DNA from: SVTX01 sp964567085
Lineage (GTDB): Bacteria; Bacillota; Clostridia; Oscillospirales; CAG-272
DNA: 20,220 bases
Direction of reading: 5' to 3'
Assembly (NCBI GenBank): GCA_964567085.1
Contig: CAZMKU010000019.1
Location: 1-20,220 of the forward strand
Of this stretch, positions 1-7,650 are shown piece by piece. The notes under the pieces are model-generated. The model saw nothing but the letters and a program-made list of their open reading frames with translations. It was not told the origin of the DNA and did no database searches. The number at the start of each line of letters is the position of its first letter. Position 1 is the stretch's first letter. A program made the translations under genes and the position numbers.

Positions 1-49
<49 letters not shown>

Positions 50-78
50 ATATTCGCAGTTTTTGCAACCGCCTATAT

Positions 79-107
79 ATCATACCACACTTTAATTTTT
101 TTGTCAA
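79..107 (-). promoter_or_regulatory. sigma-A promoter of the tRNA-Gly
   Basis: On the minus strand there is a perfect -35 TTGACA (102-107), a 17-base spacer and a -10 TATGAT (79-84) preceded by TGG, an extended -10. Transcription would start near 72, giving a leader of about 20 bases before the mature tRNA 5' end at 49. Confidence 0.8.
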
Positions 108-186
108 TACTTTTTTTCAATTTTTTTCAAGTTATTTAATTGTCAAAAGTATAGTTTTTCGCTCCCCTTTTTACCCAAAACACATC

Positions 187-221
187 AAAAAAACACCCGC
201 GACGGATTGCTCCGCCGCGGG
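187..221 (-). terminator. Intrinsic terminator after the CvpA-like gene
   Basis: CCCGCG-A-CGGA pairs with TCCG-C-CGCGGG around a TTGC loop (196-221), with one A/C mismatch. A run of seven T follows on the minus strand (187-193). T-runs also flank the other side, so it may work in both directions. It starts about 10 bases after the stop codon at 232. Confidence 0.85.
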
Positions 222-231
222 ATTTTTTTAA

Positions 232-1800
232 TTATGTATTCATATTGTTCTGATAGCTTTCGATAAACGCCTCGATCTCTTCATCGGTTACATCATCTCT
301 GTCACCGAATTCGTCGATAAATCTATCTGTGATCTGATCGGCAACCTCGCCTTCAAGGTCGGTTCCGTAATCGGTAGCCGCGCTTACAAGCTCGCTCTTG
401 ACCATTTCGCGCTTTTCTTCCTTGCTCATACCGACGGAATTATTAATGGACTCAGCGATAGACTTTGTCATCTGCTTATATTCCTCGTAGTTCTCGTCGC
501 CCTCCTGAGGAATACCAACCACGTTAGCAAACGCTCTCAGACCGAGGCTGGATACCTCTTTTTCAACCTCGCTCATTCTGGGGTTGCTGTGGAGAGCCGC
601 AGCCATTTCGGAAAGAACAGGCGTACCGTTAAGCTTTTCAAGCATAGATTCCATATCGCCTGCATCATCAAGCAGTCCGTACTTGCCAAGAACCGCAAAC
701 GCAGCGCCGATCGAACGAAGGTCCTCGGAAAGATGCTCGTCGTCAGTTGTGCTGAACACCTCAAGTACAGCGTCCATCAAGGGCTTAATAAGTTGCTCGT
801 CACCGCCAAGAGAGCTTACACCCATAAACTCTTCACCATTACTCCACTTCTCCGCCGCGGAAGAAACGCACTCTGCAGTAAGAAGCGCGATCAAGGGAGA
901 TTCCTCCGTTGCGTCAGCTATCTTCGTAAAAGCGTTTTCCTCACCGCCCATATCCGAAAAGTCGCCGCCAAGGGACGAAATGCTGGACAAAAGATGGCTC
1001 ATACCTGCGATTTCGGTTTCAAGAGTTACCTTCTTGCCGTGATACGTCTTGTTCGAGGTAACTTTATAAAGAAGATCACCGCCCATAACTCTCATAACCT
1101 TACCTGCGCCCTTGTCAGTCATACTGCCAAGCACGGAAAGAAGGTCTATATCCTCGGAGTCCTCTTCATCGGTCTCATAAGCGGAATCTATTGAAGGAGC
1201 GAGCGCCAAGGACTCAACGTTAACGTCACGAAGCTCGCCGTCATCATCATTTTCAACGGAAATCGCCTCGGTCATTTCAGTCACAGCAACGTTTACTACG
1301 TTTACAGTTCCAAGGAAGGGCATCATAACGACCATAACAACGAGGAAGCCCACAACAAGACCTGCGCCCATGCCGCCAAGCTTGCTTGCAACCTTGGGGA
1401 TCTTTGACATGATCGGTATCTTCTTGACAACTATTCTCATAATAATACCGAAGATCAATCTGAAAACGAAGAAAAGCAGTGTGAACACAAAGGGGCTTAT
1501 AAGCATTGAAACGTAATACGTGAATACTACGGATAAGGCTTCAAGCTCGTTCACATCGCCAAAGCCCATGCCCTCGGCCAACGGTGCGGTAAGCTTTTCG
1601 ATCAAGGAATCAAAAATTCCAAGCTCGGGATTGCACAAGATCAACGTAAGAATAAGCGAAAAAACAACGGACACTACGATAACCACGATTGAGCCGACAG
1701 TTTTCTTGAGTCCTCTGATCAAGCCCGTAAGACCCGAAATCAGCATAAACACAAGCATAACTATCAGGGGGATATTCGCAACGATGTTTAAGTAATCCAT
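232..1800 (-). CDS. CvpA-like multi-spanning membrane protein with large acidic C-terminal region
   Basis: Protein of 522 residues. The N-terminal third is hydrophobic, with about four membrane segments (roughly residues 7-25, 33-55, 91-123 and 143-165). A G-L-x-R-G-L-K-K stretch after the first segment resembles the CvpA (colicin V production) family. The remaining ~350 residues are soluble, rich in Asp/Glu and mostly helical, with no motif I recognise; this is much longer than ordinary CvpA proteins (about 160-200 residues). The start at 1800 is preferred over the in-frame ATG at 1815, because AGAGG lies seven bases before it and the upstream ATG has no ribosome site. It is probably a single-gene unit, with its own consensus promoter and a terminator behind it. 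The family name is tentative and function is unknown. Confidence 0.85.
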   Translation of the reverse strand: MDYLNIVANIPLIVMLVFMLISGLTGLIRGLKKTVGSIVVIVVSVVFSLILTLILCNPELGIFDSLIEKLTAPLAEGMGFGDVNELEALSVVFTYYVSMLISPFVFTLLFFVFRLIFGIIMRIVVKKIPIMSKIPKVASKLGGMGAGLVVGFLVVMVVMMPFLGTVNVVNVAVTEMTEAISVENDDDGELRDVNVESLALAPSIDSAYETDEEDSEDIDLLSVLGSMTDKGAGKVMRVMGGDLLYKVTSNKTYHGKKVTLETEIAGMSHLLSSISSLGGDFSDMGGEENAFTKIADATEESPLIALLTAECVSSAAEKWSNGEEFMGVSSLGGDEQLIKPLMDAVLEVFSTTDDEHLSEDLRSIGAAFAVLGKYGLLDDAGDMESMLEKLNGTPVLSEMAAALHSNPRMSEVEKEVSSLGLRAFANVVGIPQEGDENYEEYKQMTKSIAESINNSVGMSKEEKREMVKSELVSAATDYGTDLEGEVADQITDRFIDEFGDRDDVTDEEIEAFIESYQNNMNT

Positions 1801-1833
1801 AAAAAAACCTCTCATCTTTTATTTGGTATGTCA

Positions 1834-1862
1834 ATTATACATCTTTTTTCCGCAGTTGTCAA
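1834..1862 (-). promoter_or_regulatory. Consensus sigma-A promoter of the CvpA-like gene
   Basis: Perfect -35 TTGACA (1857-1862) and perfect -10 TATAAT (1834-1839) on the minus strand, separated by 17 bases. This is the best housekeeping promoter in the window and implies strong constitutive transcription. Confidence 0.85.
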
Positions 1863-1896
1863 TAATTTGAAGTAAAATTTAATAAATATGCGCAAA

Positions 1897-3456
1897 TCAC
1901 GAAAAAAGCACGTAAATATCGTTAATCACATAATCTCCCCTGCCCTCAAGCCGCAAGCGAAAGCTTGTGGTCAAAGATGCGGGCAGGCTGAATTCCCAAA
2001 GACGCTCTCCGTCAGCAACGAGCTTATGCACCTCGCTCCATTCACCGCTGTTTCCGAGCATACAGTAAATATCGACCTCCCCGCCCGACATAACCTCGCC
2101 GCGAACGTAAAGCCTTACGGGAGAAAATCTGTCGTAGCCGTTATGTATTTCGTTAAATTCCACGTGCGAGCTTATATCCGCGTCCCGAACGAAGCCCTCG
2201 GGCAATCTGTCTCCCTTGCCTTCAAGCGCGACTATTTCGCTATCGGTCATAACGCAAACGTTGCCGTTAAGATCAAGAAAGCCCTTTACACCCGAAATTC
2301 CTATACGGTAGAGCGCGCCCGCCTCGACGTCGAAAACGCAAAGGCGCTCGCCGCTATCCGCGTGATAATAAAAATAAAGCTTATTCCGATACGGAAAGCA
2401 CGCGCCCGAGCTGATATCATTTTCATTCAATCTGCAGACCGTCTCGCTTATCGTTCCCGAGAACTTAATTATAGCGTCTCTGTTCAAAAAATAAACATCT
2501 CCCAGCACCCTTGCGTGGGCATCCGCAAGCCCCGCCTCTATTCCGCCGTAGCCCGACATCAGCTTTGGCGAAAGCTCTCTTACGTTTTCACCGTAGATCT
2601 TGAAAATTTTGTCCTCGGTGAAGAAAACGCACTGATCCTCCATAGTGTCGCAAGCCGAAAAATCATCACCGCCCACGTTTTCATATCTGTAGCAGCCGCT
2701 CTCGTCATCAAGATCGCACCAGTTCGTGCCGTCACCGAAGGCGCAGGCGTATATTTTGTTGCCCGCATATCCGAAAATTCTGTTCTTACACACACACGCG
2801 CCCTCAAGCGCGGGCACGCCGTTCGTTATCGTGGTTTCGGTCTCGCTCGAATTTCCCGTGAGATTCTCACAATATCCGAAATATATAACCCCGCTGTCCA
2901 CGTTGCGATCGCTGATCGTATAGCATCCGTCAAACATTCCGTCCTTCGTACCCGTGATCTCAATGCTTTCACATTCCCGAAAAGCTTCCGCCAGATTGCC
3001 GCTCGAGAAGGTTACGTAGCTTGCCATATAACAATTACGCGCAGAGCTTTCCCTTACGCTGATCGTTCCCGTCACGGCTACCGCCAAATGCACCAGCGTA
3101 TCGCTCTCAACGTCATAATACGCGCGATCGGGGAAAATGTACACCCTGCCCGAGAAATTCACGAAGGTTTTTTTACCTTCCGTAAGGTCTCCCCTTCGCT
3201 CGCCGTCAAAATAAAATCCGTCGGCGGTATTATAGTATATTATATCGGAATAATTTCCCACGGAAATTGCATCGTTGGGATAGTCGCATCTGTAAAATCT
3301 TCCTCTTGGAGAAATGGACGGAAGCAATCCCGAGGAAAGATTTTCGGCAGAAACGACCTTCCCCAACTGTCCGCGAAACGAATTCTCAATGCCGCGGGAG
3401 AGATCGTACGTAAAGCACCTCTCACTCTGTGTTTTAGCCTTTTGATTAAGATACAT
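1897..3456 (-). CDS. Phage tail/stopper-like protein, probably beta-rich (function unproven)
   Basis: Protein of 519 residues with no signal peptide and no membrane segment. It is rich in Tyr, Gly, Asp and short alternating hydrophobic stretches with many G-D and N-G turns, suggesting repeated beta-blades. The end, with an R-L-R-L-E-G-R-G-D-Y stretch and then an I-N-D-I-Y-V strand, resembles the C-termini of phage tail or stabilisation-type structural proteins. AAAGGAGG sits six bases before the ATG, inside the end of the preceding small gene. It is the last and largest gene of a three-gene cassette whose first gene looks like a phage connector protein, and that context is the main support for the phage assignment. 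I see no terminator behind it, so transcripts may run into the CvpA-like gene. It could instead be a cytoplasmic beta-propeller protein unrelated to phages. Confidence 0.8.
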   Translation of the reverse strand: MYLNQKAKTQSERCFTYDLSRGIENSFRGQLGKVVSAENLSSGLLPSISPRGRFYRCDYPNDAISVGNYSDIIYYNTADGFYFDGERRGDLTEGKKTFVNFSGRVYIFPDRAYYDVESDTLVHLAVAVTGTISVRESSARNCYMASYVTFSSGNLAEAFRECESIEITGTKDGMFDGCYTISDRNVDSGVIYFGYCENLTGNSSETETTITNGVPALEGACVCKNRIFGYAGNKIYACAFGDGTNWCDLDDESGCYRYENVGGDDFSACDTMEDQCVFFTEDKIFKIYGENVRELSPKLMSGYGGIEAGLADAHARVLGDVYFLNRDAIIKFSGTISETVCRLNENDISSGACFPYRNKLYFYYHADSGERLCVFDVEAGALYRIGISGVKGFLDLNGNVCVMTDSEIVALEGKGDRLPEGFVRDADISSHVEFNEIHNGYDRFSPVRLYVRGEVMSGGEVDIYCMLGNSGEWSEVHKLVADGERLWEFSLPASLTTSFRLRLEGRGDYVINDIYVLFS

Positions 3457-3607
3457 TTGCCGCCTCCTTTATTTTTTTATTCATTACGTCGAGTATCGCC
3501 TCGAGGTTATTTTCAAGATCGTTTATATGTCCCTCAAGTATTCGTATCTTTTCCTCGGAGTCGATATTTGAGGGCAAGGATACCCTTCTCAAAATTACCC
3601 TGCTCAT
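3446..3607 (-). CDS. Small coiled-coil protein in the phage-like cassette
   Basis: A 53-residue reading frame that starts MSRVILRRVSLPSN and continues with a heptad-like helix (S-E-E-K-I-R-I-L-E-G-H-I-N-D-L-E-N-N-L). GAGGTG lies six bases before the ATG. Its ATG overlaps the stop of the upstream 107-residue gene in an ATGA arrangement. Its 3' end overlaps the start of the 519-residue gene by 11 bases and carries that gene's ribosome site. Such coupling on both sides is typical of phage structural operons and strongly supports translation. The function is not recognised; a small oligomerising or chaperone-like partner is possible. Confidence 0.75.
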   Translation of the reverse strand: MSRVILRRVSLPSNIDSEEKIRILEGHINDLENNLEAILDVMNKKIKEAANVS

Positions 3608-3927
3608 TTTGCACCTCTCAAAACGTATTTGGCGTAGAGCCTCATAGCATCGTTGTATGCCGCCGACGAATTCTGATATTTAACGAAATCCCCCGAAAAG
3701 AAGTCTATCATCGAAATGATATAAAGGCTGTATATCTGCGAATACGGGTGCTTGACCGACAAAGCATCGTATTCATCCGAAGCAAGACTTATTTCCTCGA
3801 TGGGAGTCTTCATTATTTCCGACTGAACCATTCCCTCGACCTGATTTATCCAGACGAGCTTGGTTTCAAAATCAAACGAATTGGGCTTGAGCTTATCTGT
3901 ATAATCAATAATTTCTTTAACTGTCAT
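3604..3927 (-). CDS. Phage head-tail connector-like protein
   Basis: Protein of 107 residues, mostly helical. The N-terminus (T-V-K-E-I-I-D-Y, then L-K-P-N-S-F, then W-I-N-Q-V-E-G-M-V-Q) and the later S-Q-I-Y-S-L-Y-I-I-S-M-I-D-F and K-Y-Q-N-S-S-A-A-Y-N segments match what I recall of small connector or packaging-junction proteins in Clostridia phages, where I-D-F...G-[DE]-[FY]-x-K-Y-Q-N is typical. AAGGAAAGGAA precedes the ATG. It is the first gene of the cassette and overlaps the next gene by four bases. There is no capsid, portal, terminase or integrase gene nearby, so it is either a remnant or a domesticated gene. The family call comes from memory of the pattern. Confidence 0.7.
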   Translation of the reverse strand: MTVKEIIDYTDKLKPNSFDFETKLVWINQVEGMVQSEIMKTPIEEISLASDEYDALSVKHPYSQIYSLYIISMIDFFSGDFVKYQNSSAAYNDAMRLYAKYVLRGAK

Positions 3928-3994
3928 AAAATTCCTTTCCTTTTTCGAAATTTCAAGGTGAAACAGAGAGAGCGCCCATTATCACCTCATAAAT

Positions 3995-4023
3995 ATTATA
4001 TCATATAAAAAAGGATATGTCGG
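3995..4023 (-). promoter_or_regulatory. Probable promoter of the phage-like cassette
   Basis: The minus strand has -10 TATAAT (3995-4000) and a partial -35 CCGACA (4018-4023) with a 17-base spacer. It lies between the phosphofructokinase terminator and the 107-residue gene, so the cassette appears to have its own housekeeping promoter. Confidence 0.55.
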
Positions 4024-4073
4024 CACACGGCTCCGTCAACAAAAAAATCCTCAAAACCTCTTATACGCAAAAG

Positions 4074-4099
4074 AAAAACGCGGATCGCTCCGCGTTTTT
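4074..4099 (-). terminator. Intrinsic terminator of the cysE-to-phosphofructokinase operon
   Basis: A perfect 11-base-pair inverted repeat, AAAAACGCGGA / TCCGCGTTTTT, with a TCGC loop begins 23 bases past the phosphofructokinase stop. It has T-runs on both sides and can work in either direction. Confidence 0.88.
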
Positions 4100-4122
4100 C
4101 AAATTTGTCCGAAATATGAACT

Positions 4123-5364
4123 TTAGCTGAATCTGAAATATTCGGGCATACCCTTCTTGAACGTCGGATAGATCTCGCCGTTTATAAGAGGAAGGATATA
4201 CTCGAGGCACTTATCCGTCACGTTCGTTCCGTCAGCGTTAATGAAGATATCGGGGACGTACTTCGTCTTATTTGCGATAAGATCAATATCCATATGTCCG
4301 TAAACCGATGAATATTCACCGTCGTCGCTTGAGCGAAGAATAACCATCATCTCTCTGGTAATACCTGCCTCAGCCGCCTTGACCGCCGCGTTTCCTACTC
4401 CCACAGACTCGTTTATATCGCAAGCCGAGGAAATATGAGACGCGCATCTCTGGGGAAGTCCAAGCTCAATGGAACGAACCTTGCAGCCGAGTCTCTCCTT
4501 AACCGCAAGCTCGAGCGCCTTACCCGTGCCCGCGAGGTACTTGTGACCAAAAACGTCAACCGCGCCGCCCTGAGTTCCCTCACCCACGTATCTGCCGTCA
4601 GCAAACTGCAGACCCTCGGATACGCAAACGACCACGTTCGGCTTTGTTTCCATTACCCTTTTAACGTTTTCGATGAATCTCTCCATATCGAAGGCTCTCT
4701 CGGGAAGATATACGAGATCAGGGTACATTCCGCCGCAAATTCTGCCCAGAGCCGAGGAAGCCGTAAGCCAGCCCGCGTCTCTGCCCATGATCTCAACTAT
4801 CGTAACCGCCTTTGCGGTATAGACCGCGGTATCGTGAACTATCTCCTGAACGGTCGTGGAGATATACTTCGCCGCGCAACCGAAGCCCGGGGTATGATCC
4901 GTGCCGATAAGGTCGTTATCTACCGTCTTGGGGACTCCGATCACTCTCATCTCATATCCGCATTTTTCGGTATACGCAGAAAGCTTTGCGACCGTATCCA
5001 TAGAGTCGTTGCCGCCGATATAGAAAAAATATTTAATGTCGTACTTCTCGAAAATGCCTATGATCCTCGAGAACACCTCCTCGTGATCCGCGCAATTTTC
5101 GACAGGCAGCTTTTTTCTGCACGAGCCGAGAGCCGCGGCGGGAGTAGTCATAAGCATCTTGAGATTGGACTTGTCCGAGAAAATGTCGTTGAGAAAAATA
5201 AGATCCTCACGAAGAAGCCCCTCGATGCCGTTTTTCATTCCGTAAACCTTATCAATAAGCTCACTCTTGATAGCGCCGCTGATAACGCCCGCAAGCGTAG
5301 CGTTTATAGCCGCGGTAGGTCCTCCTGACTGACCTACGACTGCATTTCCCCTCAAAATTGACAT
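4123..5364 (-). CDS. pfp: 6-phosphofructokinase, probably pyrophosphate-dependent
   Basis: Protein of 413 residues that phosphorylates fructose 6-phosphate to the 1,6-bisphosphate in glycolysis. The nucleotide/PPi loop GQSGGP is at residues 11-16, a GGNDS motif at 117-121, the catalytic PKTVDND at 145-151 and an E-I-M-G-R sugar-phosphate contact at 191-195. In this superfamily an Asp at the second position after GG (here D120) and a Lys before T-x-D-N-D (here K146) mark PPi-using enzymes; ATP enzymes have Gly at both places. The first acidic position, usually Asp, is Asn here. Length fits the PPi-type group better than the ~320-residue ATP type. AAGGAGAG precedes the ATG. It is the last gene of a four-gene operon, 12 bases after the exporter gene, and a terminator follows. 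Confidence 0.92.
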   Translation of the reverse strand: MSILRGNAVVGQSGGPTAAINATLAGVISGAIKSELIDKVYGMKNGIEGLLREDLIFLNDIFSDKSNLKMLMTTPAAALGSCRKKLPVENCADHEEVFSRIIGIFEKYDIKYFFYIGGNDSMDTVAKLSAYTEKCGYEMRVIGVPKTVDNDLIGTDHTPGFGCAAKYISTTVQEIVHDTAVYTAKAVTIVEIMGRDAGWLTASSALGRICGGMYPDLVYLPERAFDMERFIENVKRVMETKPNVVVCVSEGLQFADGRYVGEGTQGGAVDVFGHKYLAGTGKALELAVKERLGCKVRSIELGLPQRCASHISSACDINESVGVGNAAVKAAEAGITREMMVILRSSDDGEYSSVYGHMDIDLIANKTKYVPDIFINADGTNVTDKCLEYILPLINGEIYPTFKKGMPEYFRFS

Positions 5365-5376
5365 AAGTCTCTCCTT

Positions 5377-6741
5377 TTATACTTTTTTGATTTTCGAAAT
5401 TATATTGCTGAATTTATGCTCGGTATTTTGCTTGAATCTCTCGATAGCCGACCAGAGCGTTCTGAAAACGAAGGTAGCCGCCAAAATTCCCACCGTAATA
5501 CCCAGAGCGATAAACAACGCCCTGCTCCCGAAGAGTGACGCGTTATCAGCATCGTTGTCGAGAATTGCCAGCATGGTATTAAAGAGCAGACCTCCCGGAA
5601 CCATAGGCACGATACCCGGAATGAGGAAAATAGTCGTAGGAGTTTTGATAATATGCGCAAGTATGTCGGAATAAGCCGCAACCGCCATAGCGGCAAGAAG
5701 CGCGCCTACGAAATAGTTTCCGTTGAAATATACGTAAAATTCAAATATTACGCATGCGATCGCCGCGCCCACCATAGCGAACGAGACAGACCGCCATTCG
5801 ATATTATAAAGCATTGTAAGTCCGAAGGTACATATCATTGCGCCCACGACTCTGTAGACTATCGACCATACGCCGTTATTCTGAACCGCGCCTGCGGTTA
5901 TGACTATATTCTTGAAAAGAAGGAGCGCCATAGCGTATCCGCCCGCTATTGCCACCGTGTCAATAAGCACCTCGGACAGACGCAAAATACCCGTCATAAG
6001 GTCGCCGCCGAGCAGATCTCGGAGCGAGTTGGTAAATGCAACTCCCGGGATCACGTTCATAATCGTACCGATCATAATAATATCGGAATGCAGAGGCAAT
6101 CCGACGAGACTGCCAACGTATGTAATCAGTATCGTGCTGACACCGCCGAAAAAGCAAATGATAAGCTTCGCCATAATAACGTTCATATGCGGGCCCGAGA
6201 TTATCTTATGCAAAAAGTACATAAGAAGCGCGATAATACCCGCGAAAACAGACTCTATCACGGTTCCGCCGAAATACATACAGAAGCCGAGCGCGGTCAA
6301 AACGTGCGCTATAAGATACAGCGGCAGGACGTGTCGGGTCTTACTCGTAATATCCCGCATTTTCTCCACCACGTCGTCCTTTGACGGACACGCGGCGCAG
6401 ACCTCGCGCGAGAGCTGGTTAAGCTTTGCGAGCTTGGAAAAATTATTTACGCAGCCCTTCGTTATTCTTCTCGTTCTCGTTACCGTTCGGTCACCGAAAT
6501 TTACCGAAAGAATTATGATCGAGGTCAAGGCAAACACGTCAACGTGCACCGCTCCGTACGCCTTGCAGATCCTTTTGACAGTATCCTCTACTCTGCCGAT
6601 CTCACCGCCGCTCCTCTGAATATGCTCACCGATCTCAAGCGCTATGAACGCGACGTCCTCGTATGAAATTTTTCTTTCCTCACCAAGGCTTACGTCAGAT
6701 TCGTTCGCCTCCGCGCTTTGAATTATTTCAACAGTCTTCAT
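5377..6741 (-). CDS. Threonine/serine exporter family membrane protein (fused ThrE type)
   Basis: Protein of 454 residues. After a polar N-terminus, residues ~28-270 form the ThrE (DUF1212) domain, with a G-G-E-I-G-R-V-E-D-T motif near residue 45 and a cluster of membrane helices from about 140. Residues ~300-430 form a second helical bundle like the ThrE_2 (DUF3815) domain. In many Bacillota these two domains are separate proteins; here they are fused as in Corynebacterium ThrE. The expected role is proton-driven export of serine, threonine or related metabolites across the cytoplasmic membrane. The start lacks a good ribosome site, so translation may depend on coupling to the lipid kinase gene 27 bases upstream. 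Co-transcription with cysE, whose substrate is serine, is suggestive. Confidence 0.88.
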   Translation of the reverse strand: MKTVEIIQSAEANESDVSLGEERKISYEDVAFIALEIGEHIQRSGGEIGRVEDTVKRICKAYGAVHVDVFALTSIIILSVNFGDRTVTRTRRITKGCVNNFSKLAKLNQLSREVCAACPSKDDVVEKMRDITSKTRHVLPLYLIAHVLTALGFCMYFGGTVIESVFAGIIALLMYFLHKIISGPHMNVIMAKLIICFFGGVSTILITYVGSLVGLPLHSDIIMIGTIMNVIPGVAFTNSLRDLLGGDLMTGILRLSEVLIDTVAIAGGYAMALLLFKNIVITAGAVQNNGVWSIVYRVVGAMICTFGLTMLYNIEWRSVSFAMVGAAIACVIFEFYVYFNGNYFVGALLAAMAVAAYSDILAHIIKTPTTIFLIPGIVPMVPGGLLFNTMLAILDNDADNASLFGSRALFIALGITVGILAATFVFRTLWSAIERFKQNTEHKFSNIISKIKKV

Positions 6742-6768
6742 AAAATTTAAAAATCCGATCTCACGGCA

Positions 6769-7650
6769 TCAAGCCTTAACCGCTTCCTTTTTTGAATTTA
6801 CGTATTCCGCGTGCTTCTTAGCCGTTCTTGCCGTGTAAGAAAGCACGCCGCTTATCACGTCACCGTCGATCTGAAGCGCGGTGGGAACGTTGAATTCAAC
6901 CGTCATTTCCTCCACCTCGTAAAGATCAGCCATTTCCTTGTGCTTTATGTGAGTGCCCGAGTAGATCTTCGGCAAAACGGTAATCGTCTTGAGTCTCGTC
7001 TGTCCGTAGAAGATAGACGCCGTCAGCTTTCCGCTATTTCTGTCCTGCACGGGAGCGACCATCATTCCGCCGCCGTAATATCTGCCCTTCATAGCCGACG
7101 CGATCCACACGTTCTTGTATTTCTTGGTAACGCCGTCAACCGTAACCTTAGCGCTCGGACGCTTGAATTTACCCAATATCTGTCCTATCGCAATAGCAGT
7201 GTAATTTATCTTTTTATCCGAGGTCTCCTTGATCTTGTCAGCCTCCTCGCAAACCGCGCCGTCAACACCGAAGCCTATTCCGTTGATAAATCTCGTCTCT
7301 CTGCCGTTGATCACAACCACGGGAAGATCCTTTATATATTCACGCACGTCCACGGGCTTTCCTATAGGAGCCTCGATATCGTGCATAAAATCGTTACCCG
7401 TGCCGCCGCCTATCAGATACACGGGGCAAGGAAACTCAAACCCGTAGGTATTGTTCGCAAACTTATTGAGAGTTCCGTCTCCGCCGCAGATATATATTTT
7501 ATCGTTTTCGGTAAGCCCATCGAGAAAGGCGGGCATATCAATAGTAAGCAAGCTTATTTTCGTAAGCTTATTCTCGCCCGTGGACTTGTCGATCACGTTT
7601 ATATCGTTTCTGCTGTTATTGGCCTTGGGATTGTAAAGCAAATAATTCAT
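6769..7650 (-). CDS. Diacylglycerol kinase-family lipid kinase
   Basis: Protein of 293 residues with the DAGK catalytic fold. It shows N-P-K-A near the N-terminus, GGDGTLN at residues 56-62, GGGTGNDF at 81-88 and the C-terminal Q-I-D-G-D element. Members (DgkB, YegS, BmrU) phosphorylate diacylglycerol or related lipids with ATP at the inner membrane face and recycle lipid headgroup turnover products. The exact substrate cannot be read from the sequence. The start codon overlaps the cysE stop in an ATGA arrangement, and the ribosome site GGCGGTG lies inside the end of cysE, so the two genes are translationally coupled. Length is normal for the family. Confidence 0.9.
   Translation of the reverse strand: MNYLLYNPKANNSRNDINVIDKSTGENKLTKISLLTIDMPAFLDGLTENDKIYICGGDGTLNKFANNTYGFEFPCPVYLIGGGTGNDFMHDIEAPIGKPVDVREYIKDLPVVVINGRETRFINGIGFGVDGAVCEEADKIKETSDKKINYTAIAIGQILGKFKRPSAKVTVDGVTKKYKNVWIASAMKGRYYGGGMMVAPVQDRNSGKLTASIFYGQTRLKTITVLPKIYSGTHIKHKEMADLYEVEEMTVEFNVPTALQIDGDVISGVLSYTARTAKKHAEYVNSKKEAVKA

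Noticed and set aside
1888..4008. 706-codon open frame on the plus strand, antisense to the phage-like cassette
   Set aside because: It has no ribosome site, crosses three gene boundaries of the opposite strand, and its residue mix (many Arg, His, Ile, Val) is typical of an antisense shadow. The minus-strand genes have proper starts and coupling.
1897..4023. Complete or active prophage
   Set aside because: Only three small structural-type genes are present; no integrase, repressor, terminase, capsid, lysis genes or attachment repeats were seen.
5090..5110. TTCGACA (Spo0A-box core) inside the phosphofructokinase gene
   Set aside because: It is a single seven-base match inside coding sequence, far from a promoter; chance is the likeliest reason.
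4435..5328. 297-codon plus-strand frame opposite phosphofructokinase
   Set aside because: It is a shadow of a clearly conserved enzyme gene and shows no recognisable protein features.
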